Source: Nitrospinota bacterium (lineage in GTDB: Bacteria; Nitrospinota; Nitrospinia; Nitrospinales; VA-1). From it: DNA of 64,000 nt. Below the pieces are notes generated by a model, which was not told where the DNA came from, did not search any database, and saw only the letters and a program-made list of their open reading frames with translations. The stretch covers positions 62,001 to 126,000 of the forward strand of contig WAIB01000003.1 of assembly GCA_009873655.1 (NCBI GenBank), given 5' to 3'. Positions 56,057 through 64,000 of the stretch are shown here, in pieces; within the stretch, counting starts at the first letter, position 1; each line of letters starts with the position of its first letter. Position numbers and translations under genes: made by a program.

Positions 56057-56734
56057 ATGGAAAGAAATAACGAAAACGCGGTAATTCTTTTTGCGCGCGA
56101 CCCGGTTTTGGGTCAGGTTAAAACCCGGTTGAGTTCTTTTCTCGACGATGAAACCATTCTCAGGCTTTATATCTGCTTTGTTGAGGACAGCCTGGAAAAA
56201 ATAAGAAGAGTGGACAATGCCGATAGTTTCGTGGGAGTCTTTCCGGAAAACCATTCCGGTTTCTTTAACGGAACCGTGCATTCTGGTATGAAGGTTTTCG
56301 CGCAACAGGGCCATGACCTGGGAGAAAAAATGCGATCGGCTTTTGCCGACCGGTTTAAGGAAGGGTATAGCAAGGTGGTTGTCATCGGTTCGGATAGCCC
56401 TTCCTTGCCCCGGACTTATATTGATAAGGCATTTGCTTCGGAAAAGGATTTAGTCCTGGGCCCCAGCACGGATGGAGGCTATTATCTGATCGCTATGACA
56501 GGAAGCGTTTTTGAAGTGTTTGCGGGAGTTCCCTGGGGAACTGAAAAGGTTTTGGAAGAAACATTAAAGAAGGTTAAGGGCGCAAACATCTCTTTAGAAT
56601 TGTTACCCGTCTGGTACGATGTGGATTTGCCTGAAGACTTGAGGTTTCTTAAAACCCACCTGGCTCTTATTGACCATTCCGGTCTTGGTGACGGTGGTAA
56701 TACCAAAAAACTAATTGATGAATTGTCGTTTTAA
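56057..56734 (+). CDS. DUF2064 / TIGR04282-family GT-A glycosyltransferase-like protein
   Basis: 225 aa. Pattern 'AVILFARDPVLGQVKTRLSS', 'GHDLGEKMRSAF', 'VVVIGSDSPSLPRTYI' and 'LVLGPSTDGGYYLIAM' is the TIGR04282 family (nucleotidyltransferase-like fold, often beside radical-SAM genes). The natural substrate is not known. Here it lies 18 bp upstream of hisD and no radical-SAM partner is in view. Confidence 0.86.
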   Translation: MERNNENAVILFARDPVLGQVKTRLSSFLDDETILRLYICFVEDSLEKIRRVDNADSFVGVFPENHSGFFNGTVHSGMKVFAQQGHDLGEKMRSAFADRFKEGYSKVVVIGSDSPSLPRTYIDKAFASEKDLVLGPSTDGGYYLIAMTGSVFEVFAGVPWGTEKVLEETLKKVKGANISLELLPVWYDVDLPEDLRFLKTHLALIDHSGLGDGGNTKKLIDELSF

Positions 56735-56752
56735 CAAGGGTGGTCCTTAAAG

Positions 56753-58054
56753 ATGAAGCTTTGCAAATATTCAGACCCGGATTACAAAGATGTGATCGGC
56801 GCTTTGGTTAACAGGTCGAATAAGGACCTGTTTGTTCAAGATGAAACGGTTCGAAAAATTTTAAATGGTGTCAAAGAAAAGGGCGATGCAGAGGTATTAA
56901 GGCTGACCCATCAGTTCGATCGTCATACCTTGCCGTTGGAAAAAATCCGGGTGACCTCCGAGGAAATAAAAGCGGCTTATAACGGATTGAACCCGGAAGA
57001 GCTCGATGCGTTGAAAGAGGCTGCGAACAGGATCCGGTTGTTTCATGAAAGGCAAAAGCAGGACTCCTGGACTTATGAAGAGAACGGAATCTCCCTCGGC
57101 CAGATGGTCAGGCCTTTGGAAGTGGCGGGAATTTACGTTCCGGGAGGCAAGGCTTCTTATCCATCTTCCGTTTTGATGAATGCGATTCCCGCAAAGGTGG
57201 CCGGTGTTGAGCGGATAATCATGTGCTCTCCGTTTCCAGAGGGCCAGACACGGCCTCATGTTCTCGTTGCGGCCGATCTGGCCGGGGTTACGGAAATTTT
57301 TAAAATAGGGGGAGCCCAGGCGGTAGCAGCCATGGCTTTCGGCACAGATACAATACCCCGGGTGGATAAAATAGTGGGGCCCGGAAACATATTTGTCGCT
57401 TTGGCCAAAAGGCTGGTTTTTGGAATTGTGGATATAGATATGATCGCCGGTCCCAGTGAAATTTTGATCATTGCAGATCATTCCGCCGATCCCGCTTTTG
57501 TCGCCGCCGATTTATTGTCCCAGGCGGAACATGATGAAGACGCGGTTCCCATTCTGGTGACCTCCGATGAAAGTCTTGCAGAGAAGGTAGGGAAAGAACT
57601 GGAAAAGCAGGTCGAAGCCCTGAGCAAGAGGCATATCGCCAAAGTTTCCTTGAAGAATAACGGTTATTCGATAGTTGCGGAATCGCTTTCGGAAGCAGTG
57701 AATATCGCCAATCAAATTGCCCCGGAGCACCTGGAACTTTCCGTGGAAAACCCCATGGAGTGGGCCGAAAAGATCCAAAACGCAGGAGCTGTATTTTTGG
57801 GACATTATACCCCCGAAGCCATGGGAGACTACCTCGCAGGCCCCAATCACGTTTTACCCACCAGCGGTACGGCACGGTTTTCGTCACCCCTGGGAGTCTA
57901 CGATTTCATCAAACGAACCAGCCTGATTTCCTATTCCAAAGAAGCACTGGAAAAATGTTACAAAACTGTTACATTGCTGGCAGAAATGGAGGATCTGGGT
58001 GCCCATGCAAATTCGGTGAAAATGCGGCTGGATGGGCCCGATAAAAAATCCTAA
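56753..58054 (+). CDS. hisD: Histidinol dehydrogenase
   Basis: Last two steps of histidine synthesis, histidinol to histidine with NAD+. 433 aa, full length, with '[20 protein letters not shown]', '[14 protein letters not shown]', '[12 protein letters not shown]', '[14 protein letters not shown]' and catalytic 'APEHLEL' (Glu-His). The rest of the his operon is not in the window. Confidence 0.97.
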   Translation: MKLCKYSDPDYKDVIGALVNRSNKDLFVQDETVRKILNGVKEKGDAEVLRLTHQFDRHTLPLEKIRVTSEEIKAAYNGLNPEELDALKEAANRIRLFHERQKQDSWTYEENGISLGQMVRPLEVAGIYVPGGKASYPSSVLMNAIPAKVAGVERIIMCSPFPEGQTRPHVLVAADLAGVTEIFKIGGAQAVAAMAFGTDTIPRVDKIVGPGNIFVALAKRLVFGIVDIDMIAGPSEILIIADHSADPAFVAADLLSQAEHDEDAVPILVTSDESLAEKVGKELEKQVEALSKRHIAKVSLKNNGYSIVAESLSEAVNIANQIAPEHLELSVENPMEWAEKIQNAGAVFLGHYTPEAMGDYLAGPNHVLPTSGTARFSSPLGVYDFIKRTSLISYSKEALEKCYKTVTLLAEMEDLGAHANSVKMRLDGPDKKS

Positions 58055-58093
58055 AAACATTATATTTTAAGGGTTGCGGGGGTCGATTTTGAC

Positions 58094-58122
58094 TTGACAC
58101 ATAGTAAAGGCTATGATTTAAT
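58094..58122 (+). promoter_or_regulatory. Strong sigma-70-type promoter of the respiratory cluster
   Basis: TTGACA (58094-58099), a spacer of exactly 17 bp, and TTTAAT (58117-58122). It is the best-looking housekeeping promoter in the window and sits 300 bp upstream of the bd-like oxidase gene. Confidence 0.7.
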
Positions 58123-58421
58123 CACCATCATTTTGGGCACTTGTGCGCCAAAAAGCAGCCCGGTTGGAGGGTTTTAAAAACCCTTATAAAAGCGTAAGTT
58201 GCAGACTTTATTGGTTTTATTTTAATTCTGCTGCCAGGCTTTTTGAGCGGGCCCTTGTCACATGAGGAGGTTTTTGTTGGCGAGGTTATTGTGTTTGGTT
58301 GTTTTTTTTAGCGGGACTGAGAAAGAGAATCAAGTTTGAGTGAGTTTATATATATAGGTACCTAATCAAGTTATGTATTACTAGCACGGATCCCGATCAG
58401 ATCCAAAAGGAGGTTAAAGCT
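58123..58421 (+). other. Long (~290-nt) untranslated leader of the respiratory cluster
   Basis: No coding frame is evident. It contains a short hairpin (AGGGTT-TTAAA-AACCCT, 58168-58184), an alternating TA stretch (TTATATATATAGG) and ends with a strong AGGAGG before the ATG. Such a leader may carry post-transcriptional control; no known riboswitch was recognised. Confidence 0.45.
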
Positions 58422-60395
58422 ATGTTGGGGAAAAACACACGTAGTATCGGGGCATTATCTCTGGGGTTGGTACTGGCAGTAGCCATTTACCTGGTCCCGG
58501 GAATGACCGGCATTGCGGATGCCAAGGAGGCATTTGCAGAGCAAGTCTTCGCTGAAGAAGCTTTTGCTAAGGAAGTTCAGGCGGAAGAAGCTGTTGAAGG
58601 CGAGGGCGAACCGGAAATTGAGTGGAGCCAGGACGTTTTCTATAAGGACTGGGAAGGCAATCCGCTTAAAGGGCCGGTAAGTGGACATCCGGCGCCGGAA
58701 TTAGGCCCGACGGACTACAACACTTATGAATTTGCGCCCAGCCGTATTATTCTCTGGGTGGCAAACCAGCAGCATCTCTATTTTGGTAGTTTCGTCCTTG
58801 CGGTTCCGATCTTCTGTATGATTATCGAGTTCATCGGAATTCGTGTTAAAGATGAAGATCCGGTAATGGCGGCGAAGTATGACAGGCTGGCACATGACCT
58901 GATGAAGGTCAGTCTGACCGCTTACTCCTGGACCGCTATTCTGGGTGGTGTTCTCCTCTTTACATTTATCACCCTGTTCCCCGGATTCTTCAAGTACATG
59001 GCAGGGATTTTCCGCCCTGTAATGCACGTTTACGCGCTCATGTTCCTGGCGGAATCTGGAGTTCTCTATGTTTATTACTATGGTTGGGACAAGATGAAGG
59101 AAGACAAGTTCCTCAAATGGGTTCATTGTAGTCTTTCGGTTCTCCTCAACCTGATCGGAACGGTTCTGATGTATCTGGCCAATTCCTGGGCGACCTTCAT
59201 GCAGGCTCCCGGCGGAATTGACTCGCAAGGCCGTTTCCTTGGAAATATCTGGCACGTTATTCATTCCACGCTTTGGAACCCGGTTGGGGTTCATCGTATT
59301 CTCGGAAACATCGTTTTCGGTGGTGGAATCGTTGGTGCGTATGCCGCTTATCATTACCTCACAGCCAAAAACGAAGAAGAAAGAGCTCATTACGACTGGG
59401 TTTGTTATGTCGCGATGTTCATCGCTATCTTCGGTTTGATTCCGCTGCCTTTCGCAGGGTACTGGTTGATGAAAGAGGTGTATGCTTTCCGTCAGCAAAT
59501 GGGTATTACCCTGATGGGCGGCATCATGGCCTGGTTGTTTATCATCCAGGCGGTAATGATTGGTCTGCTGTTCTTCGGCGCGAATTCCTATCTGCATAAT
59601 GGTATGTCGAGGGTTAAGGGATCGCATCGATATATGAAGTATTGTAAATACATGGTTCTTCTTCTGATCTGTTGTTTCACCATGTGGATGACTCCTCATA
59701 CGATCGTTATGACCCCTGCTGAATTGAAGGCAATGGGTGGTGCGCAGCATCCGGTCGTTGGGCACTTTGGTGTAATGTCAGCCAAGAACACAGCGGTTAA
59801 CCTGATGATTACCTGTACGGTTCTCTGTTTCCTTCTGTATCAGAGAGCGAATAAGAAGATCACGGTGCCATGGGCAACCGTGGGTAACTGCTGGATCACA
59901 GCCATCTTTATCGGGGCGGCTGCCAATATCATCTTCCTGGGCGTATATGGTTACTTCCTTCCTGCTAACCAGCGGGTAGGGCTTTCCGTGCCTCAGGTGA
60001 CATCTACTCTTACGACTCTGTTTGCGGGAACCGCGATCAATATCTCCATGTTTAAAGATTCCGAATCTTATGGTGATATCCAGTGGGGCACGCAGTCCAA
60101 GGTTGGAACTTACGCCATTTTCCTTCTGGCGATTTCCTTCACCTGGTTGATGGGTCTCATGGGTTATATCCGTTCAGCGGTGCGCCTGTTCTGGCACGTG
60201 ACGGAAGTTGTTCGTGATAACTCTGCGGATGCATACACTCTGACAATTGGTGAGGCGGGTAAAATGCTTACCTTCAATGCCTTGTTTGTTTGGGTGCAGT
60301 TCGTTGTGGTTTTCTGGGTAGGTAGTCTGACTGCCAAGAAAATTCCGGCCAAGGCTCCAGAGGGGGTTCCGGTTCCGGCGCAACAGCAACAATAA
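58422..60395 (+). CDS. Cytochrome bd-like oxidase membrane subunit (CydA-related, divergent)
   Basis: 657 aa, about 14 hydrophobic segments, with a signal-like N-terminus, an Ala/Glu repeat region ('EAFAEQVFAEEAFAKE') and a ~60-residue soluble stretch before the first core helix. The first half follows CydA: 'NQQHLYFGSFVLAVP' (heme-ligand His position), 'FLAESGVLYVYYYGWDKM' (Glu107 position), 'LANSWATFMQAPGG' and 'WNPVGVHRILGNIVF'. The E. coli His186 position is not His, and I see no GRQPW or quinol-loop motif, so cytochrome c or another donor is likely. It resembles the bd-like oxidase reported in Nitrospira. No CydB-like gene follows. Confidence 0.78.
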   Translation: MLGKNTRSIGALSLGLVLAVAIYLVPGMTGIADAKEAFAEQVFAEEAFAKEVQAEEAVEGEGEPEIEWSQDVFYKDWEGNPLKGPVSGHPAPELGPTDYNTYEFAPSRIILWVANQQHLYFGSFVLAVPIFCMIIEFIGIRVKDEDPVMAAKYDRLAHDLMKVSLTAYSWTAILGGVLLFTFITLFPGFFKYMAGIFRPVMHVYALMFLAESGVLYVYYYGWDKMKEDKFLKWVHCSLSVLLNLIGTVLMYLANSWATFMQAPGGIDSQGRFLGNIWHVIHSTLWNPVGVHRILGNIVFGGGIVGAYAAYHYLTAKNEEERAHYDWVCYVAMFIAIFGLIPLPFAGYWLMKEVYAFRQQMGITLMGGIMAWLFIIQAVMIGLLFFGANSYLHNGMSRVKGSHRYMKYCKYMVLLLICCFTMWMTPHTIVMTPAELKAMGGAQHPVVGHFGVMSAKNTAVNLMITCTVLCFLLYQRANKKITVPWATVGNCWITAIFIGAAANIIFLGVYGYFLPANQRVGLSVPQVTSTLTTLFAGTAINISMFKDSESYGDIQWGTQSKVGTYAIFLLAISFTWLMGLMGYIRSAVRLFWHVTEVVRDNSADAYTLTIGEAGKMLTFNALFVWVQFVVVFWVGSLTAKKIPAKAPEGVPVPAQQQQ

Positions 60396-60411
60396 CTATT
60401 ATAATTTTGGA

Positions 60412-60441
60412 TTGGGCTCCACAATACTCTGTGGGGCTCAA
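60412..60441 (+). promoter_or_regulatory. Intercistronic hairpin after the bd-like oxidase gene
   Basis: A 12-bp stem, TTGGGCTCCACA (60412-60423) with TGTGGGGCTCAA (60430-60441), two G-U wobbles and a 6-nt loop. No T-run follows, so it is more likely an mRNA-stabilising or attenuating element than a terminator. Confidence 0.55.
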
Positions 60442-60479
60442 TTCCGATTTAATCTGAGGGTATAGGAGAGAGAGGGAAA

Positions 60480-61856
60480 ATGTTACCAGAGCAGCATGAC
60501 ATATTATTTTCGTTTCTATCGATACTGTTTGCCACTTTTGGTGTTTTTGTATTTGGCAATGTTATCCAAAATTGCAGGGAGAGGGAAGGTCTGAATACCA
60601 CCTTATGGGGTGGTATTTTTGGTATCTTCGCCATCACCTTGTTCTTGATGACTGTTCATATGTTCAGTCTGGTTCAGAGAGACCAGTTGATATTCTTCTT
60701 TTCAACTTACATCTGGACCATTCTCTTGTTGCTTCTCGTTTGGGGGGTTTTCTTCAAGAGTAATAAAATTGAAAGCCAATCGCCTCCGATCATTCGGGGG
60801 TTCTTCTTCTGGACCACGGTATCCGTACTGTTGGCGGGTTACACCAACTGGTTGCCGCAACAGCGTAGTGATCCACCCCCAAAGGAAGCAGCGGTTGTGG
60901 GTGACCTCACTATGGAAGAATTTGCTGAAATGGGGCGTGTAATTATCTTTGGCGCGAAACAGGTTGCCGGTCAGAAGTCAATTGGTAAGGGCCAGTGTCC
61001 CCTGTGTCACACTTTTGAAGCGGGTAACAATATAGGTCGTTGTCCGAACCTGTTTGGTGTTGAGAAAAGAAGTCATGAACGCGTAAAAGAAGAAAGATAT
61101 GCAACCAGCCCAGTAGCCATTGGCGAAACCGAGCCGGCTGCAGGAATTGTTAAAGGTAAATACGATCAAATCCCAGAGGAATACAAGCGCCAGCACGGAC
61201 CGGACGAGTTGACGGGTGAGGACTATATTCGTGAATCTCTGATGTGTCCCACTTGCTACGTGGTTAAGGGATATGGTAAGGCTGGCGATACCAAAAGCCC
61301 GATGCCGGTTATCACTAAGCCGCCTATCAGCTTGAGCCGCACCGAAGTGAACGCGGTTATTGCTTATCTTCAGTCAAAAGACACCCCGGGTGAGTTTGCG
61401 GCGGTGACGGTTCCATTACCGCAGGATGATGCAGGAAACACCGGCGGTGGTGATGCGACTGCTGAAGAGGATAGTGGTGGAGATGAAGAAGGCCCGGTTT
61501 TTGTTACAGGTAAGGAGGATATCCAGACCATGATCAATACCCTGGGCTGTCCTCTCTGTCACACGATTCCGGGTGTTGAGGGTGCTATGGGCCAATTGGG
61601 GCCGGTTCTTCATGAGAAGATAAATGCTCCCAAGAGGATCAAAGATCCTAACTACAAGGGTAAAGCTACCAACACCAAGGAATATGTCAGGGAATCGATA
61701 CTGGAACCTGGTGCGTATGTGGTGTTTAACGAAGAAGCCGGAGAATCTTTTCCGGATGGTTTAATGCCTACAACCTTCTCAGAGCAACTTTCAGTTCAGG
61801 CGCTCGATAAGCTTGTAGACTTTATTAGTCAGACCGAACCCCCGGCTGGCAGTTAA
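60480..61856 (+). CDS. Membrane-anchored diheme cytochrome c with duplicated heme domain
   Basis: 458 aa. Four N-terminal hydrophobic segments (to about residue 125) anchor two related c-type domains, each with 'CPLCHT' (near residues 176 and 358). In domain 1 the distal loop reads 'RESLMCPTCYVV' and ends with 'SPMP'; in domain 2 it reads 'RESILEPGAYVV' with 'GLMP', giving a Met axial ligand. The extra CxxC in domain 1 lacks the heme His, so it may be a disulphide or metal site. An acidic Gly-rich linker joins the domains. Probably feeds electrons to the bd-like oxidase. Confidence 0.82.
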   Translation: MLPEQHDILFSFLSILFATFGVFVFGNVIQNCREREGLNTTLWGGIFGIFAITLFLMTVHMFSLVQRDQLIFFFSTYIWTILLLLLVWGVFFKSNKIESQSPPIIRGFFFWTTVSVLLAGYTNWLPQQRSDPPPKEAAVVGDLTMEEFAEMGRVIIFGAKQVAGQKSIGKGQCPLCHTFEAGNNIGRCPNLFGVEKRSHERVKEERYATSPVAIGETEPAAGIVKGKYDQIPEEYKRQHGPDELTGEDYIRESLMCPTCYVVKGYGKAGDTKSPMPVITKPPISLSRTEVNAVIAYLQSKDTPGEFAAVTVPLPQDDAGNTGGGDATAEEDSGGDEEGPVFVTGKEDIQTMINTLGCPLCHTIPGVEGAMGQLGPVLHEKINAPKRIKDPNYKGKATNTKEYVRESILEPGAYVVFNEEAGESFPDGLMPTTFSEQLSVQALDKLVDFISQTEPPAGS

Positions 61857-61870
61857 TATAGGAGACAACA

Positions 61871-62848
61871 ATGAATAAATCTTTAGTAAGTTTCTTGGTA
61901 TTTGTTGTCGGCCTAGCGGTGTTTCATAACGCTATATTTCCTATCTTTACACCGAAGGAGGTCGGCTGGATTCTTAACAGATACGTTTACTTTCTGTTGT
62001 TCGTGGCGTATTTGATCATTACCAACTTGGCACTCAAACTCAAACCACCGATTGCAATGATGGGGATGTTTGTCTGGTTGATAGGTTTTTATTTTTACAA
62101 ATTTGTTTTGTACCCACCTATTCCCTGGACTCTTTTCATCACTTACATGGTGATGTGGTCTATCGGAACCTTTCTTTTCATCAGTCAGGATCCGGAAACG
62201 TTTCGAGAGTTCAGGAAGCCGATTGTAAAAACAATCGTAGGTGAGTACAAATTAGCAAGGATTATTGTGTTTACGGCATTGCCTATTCTTGTGGGAATGG
62301 CTACATACAATGCAATTTATCCAAGTTATCTGGAGCCAGTTGAGTTGAGGACGGTTCATCCCGCGCCTCCTGCCACCACCAAGGTGCATGGTAAAACTTA
62401 TCCGCTGGAGTCCACTAACAATCCTTTCCGCGTTGATGAGCAGGATAACTATAAGGACAGTTTTCCTTTCCTCGATGCGGACAAGCAAGAGTACATGAAG
62501 TATGTGACGGAAGGCGGTACGATTTTCTTTCAAAACTGCCACTATTGTCATGGTGATCAGCTGAATGGATTGGGGATGTTTTCGCATGTATTCAACCCCA
62601 CTCCTGCTAACTTCATTGATCCGGGTACCATCGCCATGTTGCAGGAAGCATTTCTGTTCTGGCGGGTGTCAAAGGGCGGACCAGGTCTGCCCAACGAGTC
62701 CACCCCCTGGTCCTCAGCAATGCCTCCCTGGGAAGAGCATTTGAAAACCGAAGAAATCTGGAAAGTCATTCTGTTTGAATACTGGTACACAGGCTGGCAT
62801 CCAAGAACTTTCGGTACAGAATCCTCTACCGCAGGTGGTGGGGAATAA
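61871..62848 (+). CDS. Membrane-anchored monoheme cytochrome c
   Basis: 325 aa with about four to five N-terminal hydrophobic segments, then a periplasmic cytochrome c domain from about residue 205 with heme motif 'NCHYCHGDQLNGLGMF' and a probable Met ligand in 'SSAMPPWEE'. It starts 14 bp after the previous stop, with ATAGGAGA upstream, so it is in the same operon. The 'CHG...GLGMF' type resembles cytochromes linked to nitrite oxidoreductase and ethylbenzene-dehydrogenase-like systems. Its role as electron shuttle is inferred. Confidence 0.83.
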   Translation: MNKSLVSFLVFVVGLAVFHNAIFPIFTPKEVGWILNRYVYFLLFVAYLIITNLALKLKPPIAMMGMFVWLIGFYFYKFVLYPPIPWTLFITYMVMWSIGTFLFISQDPETFREFRKPIVKTIVGEYKLARIIVFTALPILVGMATYNAIYPSYLEPVELRTVHPAPPATTKVHGKTYPLESTNNPFRVDEQDNYKDSFPFLDADKQEYMKYVTEGGTIFFQNCHYCHGDQLNGLGMFSHVFNPTPANFIDPGTIAMLQEAFLFWRVSKGGPGLPNESTPWSSAMPPWEEHLKTEEIWKVILFEYWYTGWHPRTFGTESSTAGGGE

Positions 62849-62890
62849 CTTGAACTTAACGGTTACAAACCTAAACATATGGAAATGACC

Positions 62891-64000
62891 ATGACAAAGA
62901 ATAAAAACAACATAAAACGCCTGATTTTTTCATTCTTGGCAGTCGCGCTAATCGCGATCCCGGGAACGGCCATGGCGGCTATGCCCGATCCGATAAAAAA
63001 GGATATGCTGGAGAAGGGAAAAAAGGTTTATTTTAAACGATGTGTCTGGTGTCACGGTGTGGAAGGGGGCGGTGACGGCCCTTCTGCAGAGCGCCTTTAC
63101 ACTCGACCGCGAAACTTTATTCAAGGAACATTCAAAATCCGGTGGACGGATTCAGGCGAATTGCCCTTGGATATTAACTTGATCAACACGGTCAAAAATG
63201 GACTTCAAGGTTCTGCAATGCCCGCTTGGGGTGAATTCCTGGCAGAAGATGAAATCCTTGCGGTTGTTCAATTCGTAAAAAGTCTGGTTCAGGATCGAGA
63301 CTGGAGCGATGAGGACGAAGAGGTTAACAATGTAATAGGAGGGTCAGCTACCTCAAGTTCATCAGTCGGAGCGATTGGTGCTGATGTTGGAAAGGGTCCC
63401 TTGGGAAATCCACCCTGGGCGGAGACAAAAGGACCGTACCATTTGGGAGTACCCCAGGAGCATATTGATGCGGGTAAGGAACTCTTTATGAAAAATAAAT
63501 GTTGGGAATGTCATGGTGGCGAAGGCCGTGGAGATGGCAACCCGACAATGAAGGATGATTGGGGCTTCCCAATTGTTGCGGCGAACTGGCAGCAATGCTG
63601 GAACTTCCGTGGGGCTCGTAGAGATCCCTTCAATCCTTTTGTTATCGCTCGAACTATTTCAACGGGACTGAATGGCACCCCAATGCCTAACTTCCGGGAG
63701 CAATTGACCGGAACTGAAAGGTGGCAATTGGCGGCTTTCGTTAATTCCCTTTGTCCCAGGAAGAAAATCGATCCACTGACGAACAAACCAGTACCAGATT
63801 TTCTAATTCAGTCAGTTTATACGGAAGGGCCAGTTGTACCAAAGATCGACGATCCAAGCTGGCAATCACCTGACACTGACGATCGAATCGTTCCAGCTCC
63901 TGAGGAACAAAAAGAAAACCCAAAAAGGCATCATATTGCCATGGCGGGTCAAATCACACGTGGTAAGCGTAACTTCGATCCTAAAGCGGATAACCTCTGG
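62891..64000 (+). CDS. Exported diheme cytochrome c, NXR gamma-like candidate (3' truncated)
   Basis: Open to the window end and absent from the track. From the ATG at 62891 (ATGs at 62879 and 62885 are in frame) it begins with a signal peptide ('FSFLAVALIAIPGTAMAAM'), then two cytochrome c domains: 'CVWCHGVEGGGDGPSAERLY' near residue 51 and 'CWECHGGEGRGDGNP' near residue 204, each with a later Met ('SAMPAWGE', 'TPMPNF'). After residue ~350 a new domain begins. This layout fits diheme fusions with a heme-b-binding gamma domain proposed as NxrC candidates in nitrite oxidisers; the decisive part lies beyond the window. Confidence 0.75.
   Translation, partial: MTKNKNNIKRLIFSFLAVALIAIPGTAMAAMPDPIKKDMLEKGKKVYFKRCVWCHGVEGGGDGPSAERLYTRPRNFIQGTFKIRWTDSGELPLDINLINTVKNGLQGSAMPAWGEFLAEDEILAVVQFVKSLVQDRDWSDEDEEVNNVIGGSATSSSSVGAIGADVGKGPLGNPPWAETKGPYHLGVPQEHIDAGKELFMKNKCWECHGGEGRGDGNPTMKDDWGFPIVAANWQQCWNFRGARRDPFNPFVIARTISTGLNGTPMPNFREQLTGTERWQLAAFVNSLCPRKKIDPLTNKPVPDFLIQSVYTEGPVVPKIDDPSWQSPDTDDRIVPAPEEQKENPKRHHIAMAGQITRGKRNFDPKADNLW

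Noticed and set aside
58701-59765. 354-aa ORF antisense to the bd-like oxidase gene
   Set aside because: Its composition is rich in His, Gln, Asn and Arg, as expected from the reverse of a hydrophobic membrane protein. No start signal or family motif, and the sense gene is clearly real.

Overview
The window looks like chromosomal DNA of a Gram-negative, flagellated chemolithotrophic bacterium. ADP-heptose-type glycosyltransferases, HtrA proteases, lipoproteins and many exported c-type cytochromes show a diderm envelope, and flgM with sigma-28-type promoters shows flagella. The right end encodes a bd-like oxidase with membrane cytochromes c and a diheme protein that resembles nitrite-oxidoreductase gamma/electron-transfer components. 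Together with a reductive-TCA-type fumarate reductase and an HdrB-linked succinate dehydrogenase, this suggests a nitrite oxidiser of the Nitrospinota/Nitrospira type. The taxon is inferred from gene content only; no marker gene was searched.

Left part (1-22 kb): the end of a leucine-rich-repeat (LRR) protein, recG, a bifunctional Rel ppGpp enzyme, rpmB, a DUF1858 protein, flgM behind a very good sigma-28 promoter, Nudix and M28 enzymes, a trypsin-TPR protein, a tandem DUF4399 protein, an Mrp/NBP35 ATPase, DsbA-like and DsbD-N-like proteins, a DHH-CBS-nucleotidyltransferase fusion, two more LRR proteins, an S41 protease, DsbA, a metallophosphatase-tetraheme fusion and a PHP phosphatase. Folding and quality control in the periplasm is a recurring theme.

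Middle (22-46 kb): yebC-ruvC-ruvA-ruvB, with a REP-like inverted repeat between ruvA and ruvB; a soluble-looking fumarate reductase pair whose flavoprotein lacks the FAD-linking His; a NERD protein; a small YjfB-type motility gene missing from the ORF track; a response regulator; yajC-secD-secF; a zinc-ribbon protein whose stop codon lies inside the rnpB P1 stem; a small membrane protein also missing from the track; a PAP2 protein; an OleC-like ligase coupled to an Hda-like DnaA paralogue; two HtrA proteases separated by a terminator; ligA; and a DEAD-box helicase.

Right part (46-64 kb): an sdhA-sdhB-sdhE (HdrB-type) operon followed by a dicarboxylate transporter; a minus-strand envelope cluster (PAP2, heptosyltransferase-like, Trm112-like, GT9) ending in gcvPB; a DUF2064 transferase and hisD; then a strong promoter with a ~300-nt leader driving the respiratory cluster that runs off the right edge. 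The best candidate for an under-described system is this respiratory cluster: a bd-family membrane protein without recognisable quinol-binding motifs, encoded with three cytochrome c proteins. No CRISPR array, prophage, insertion sequence or tRNA was seen.
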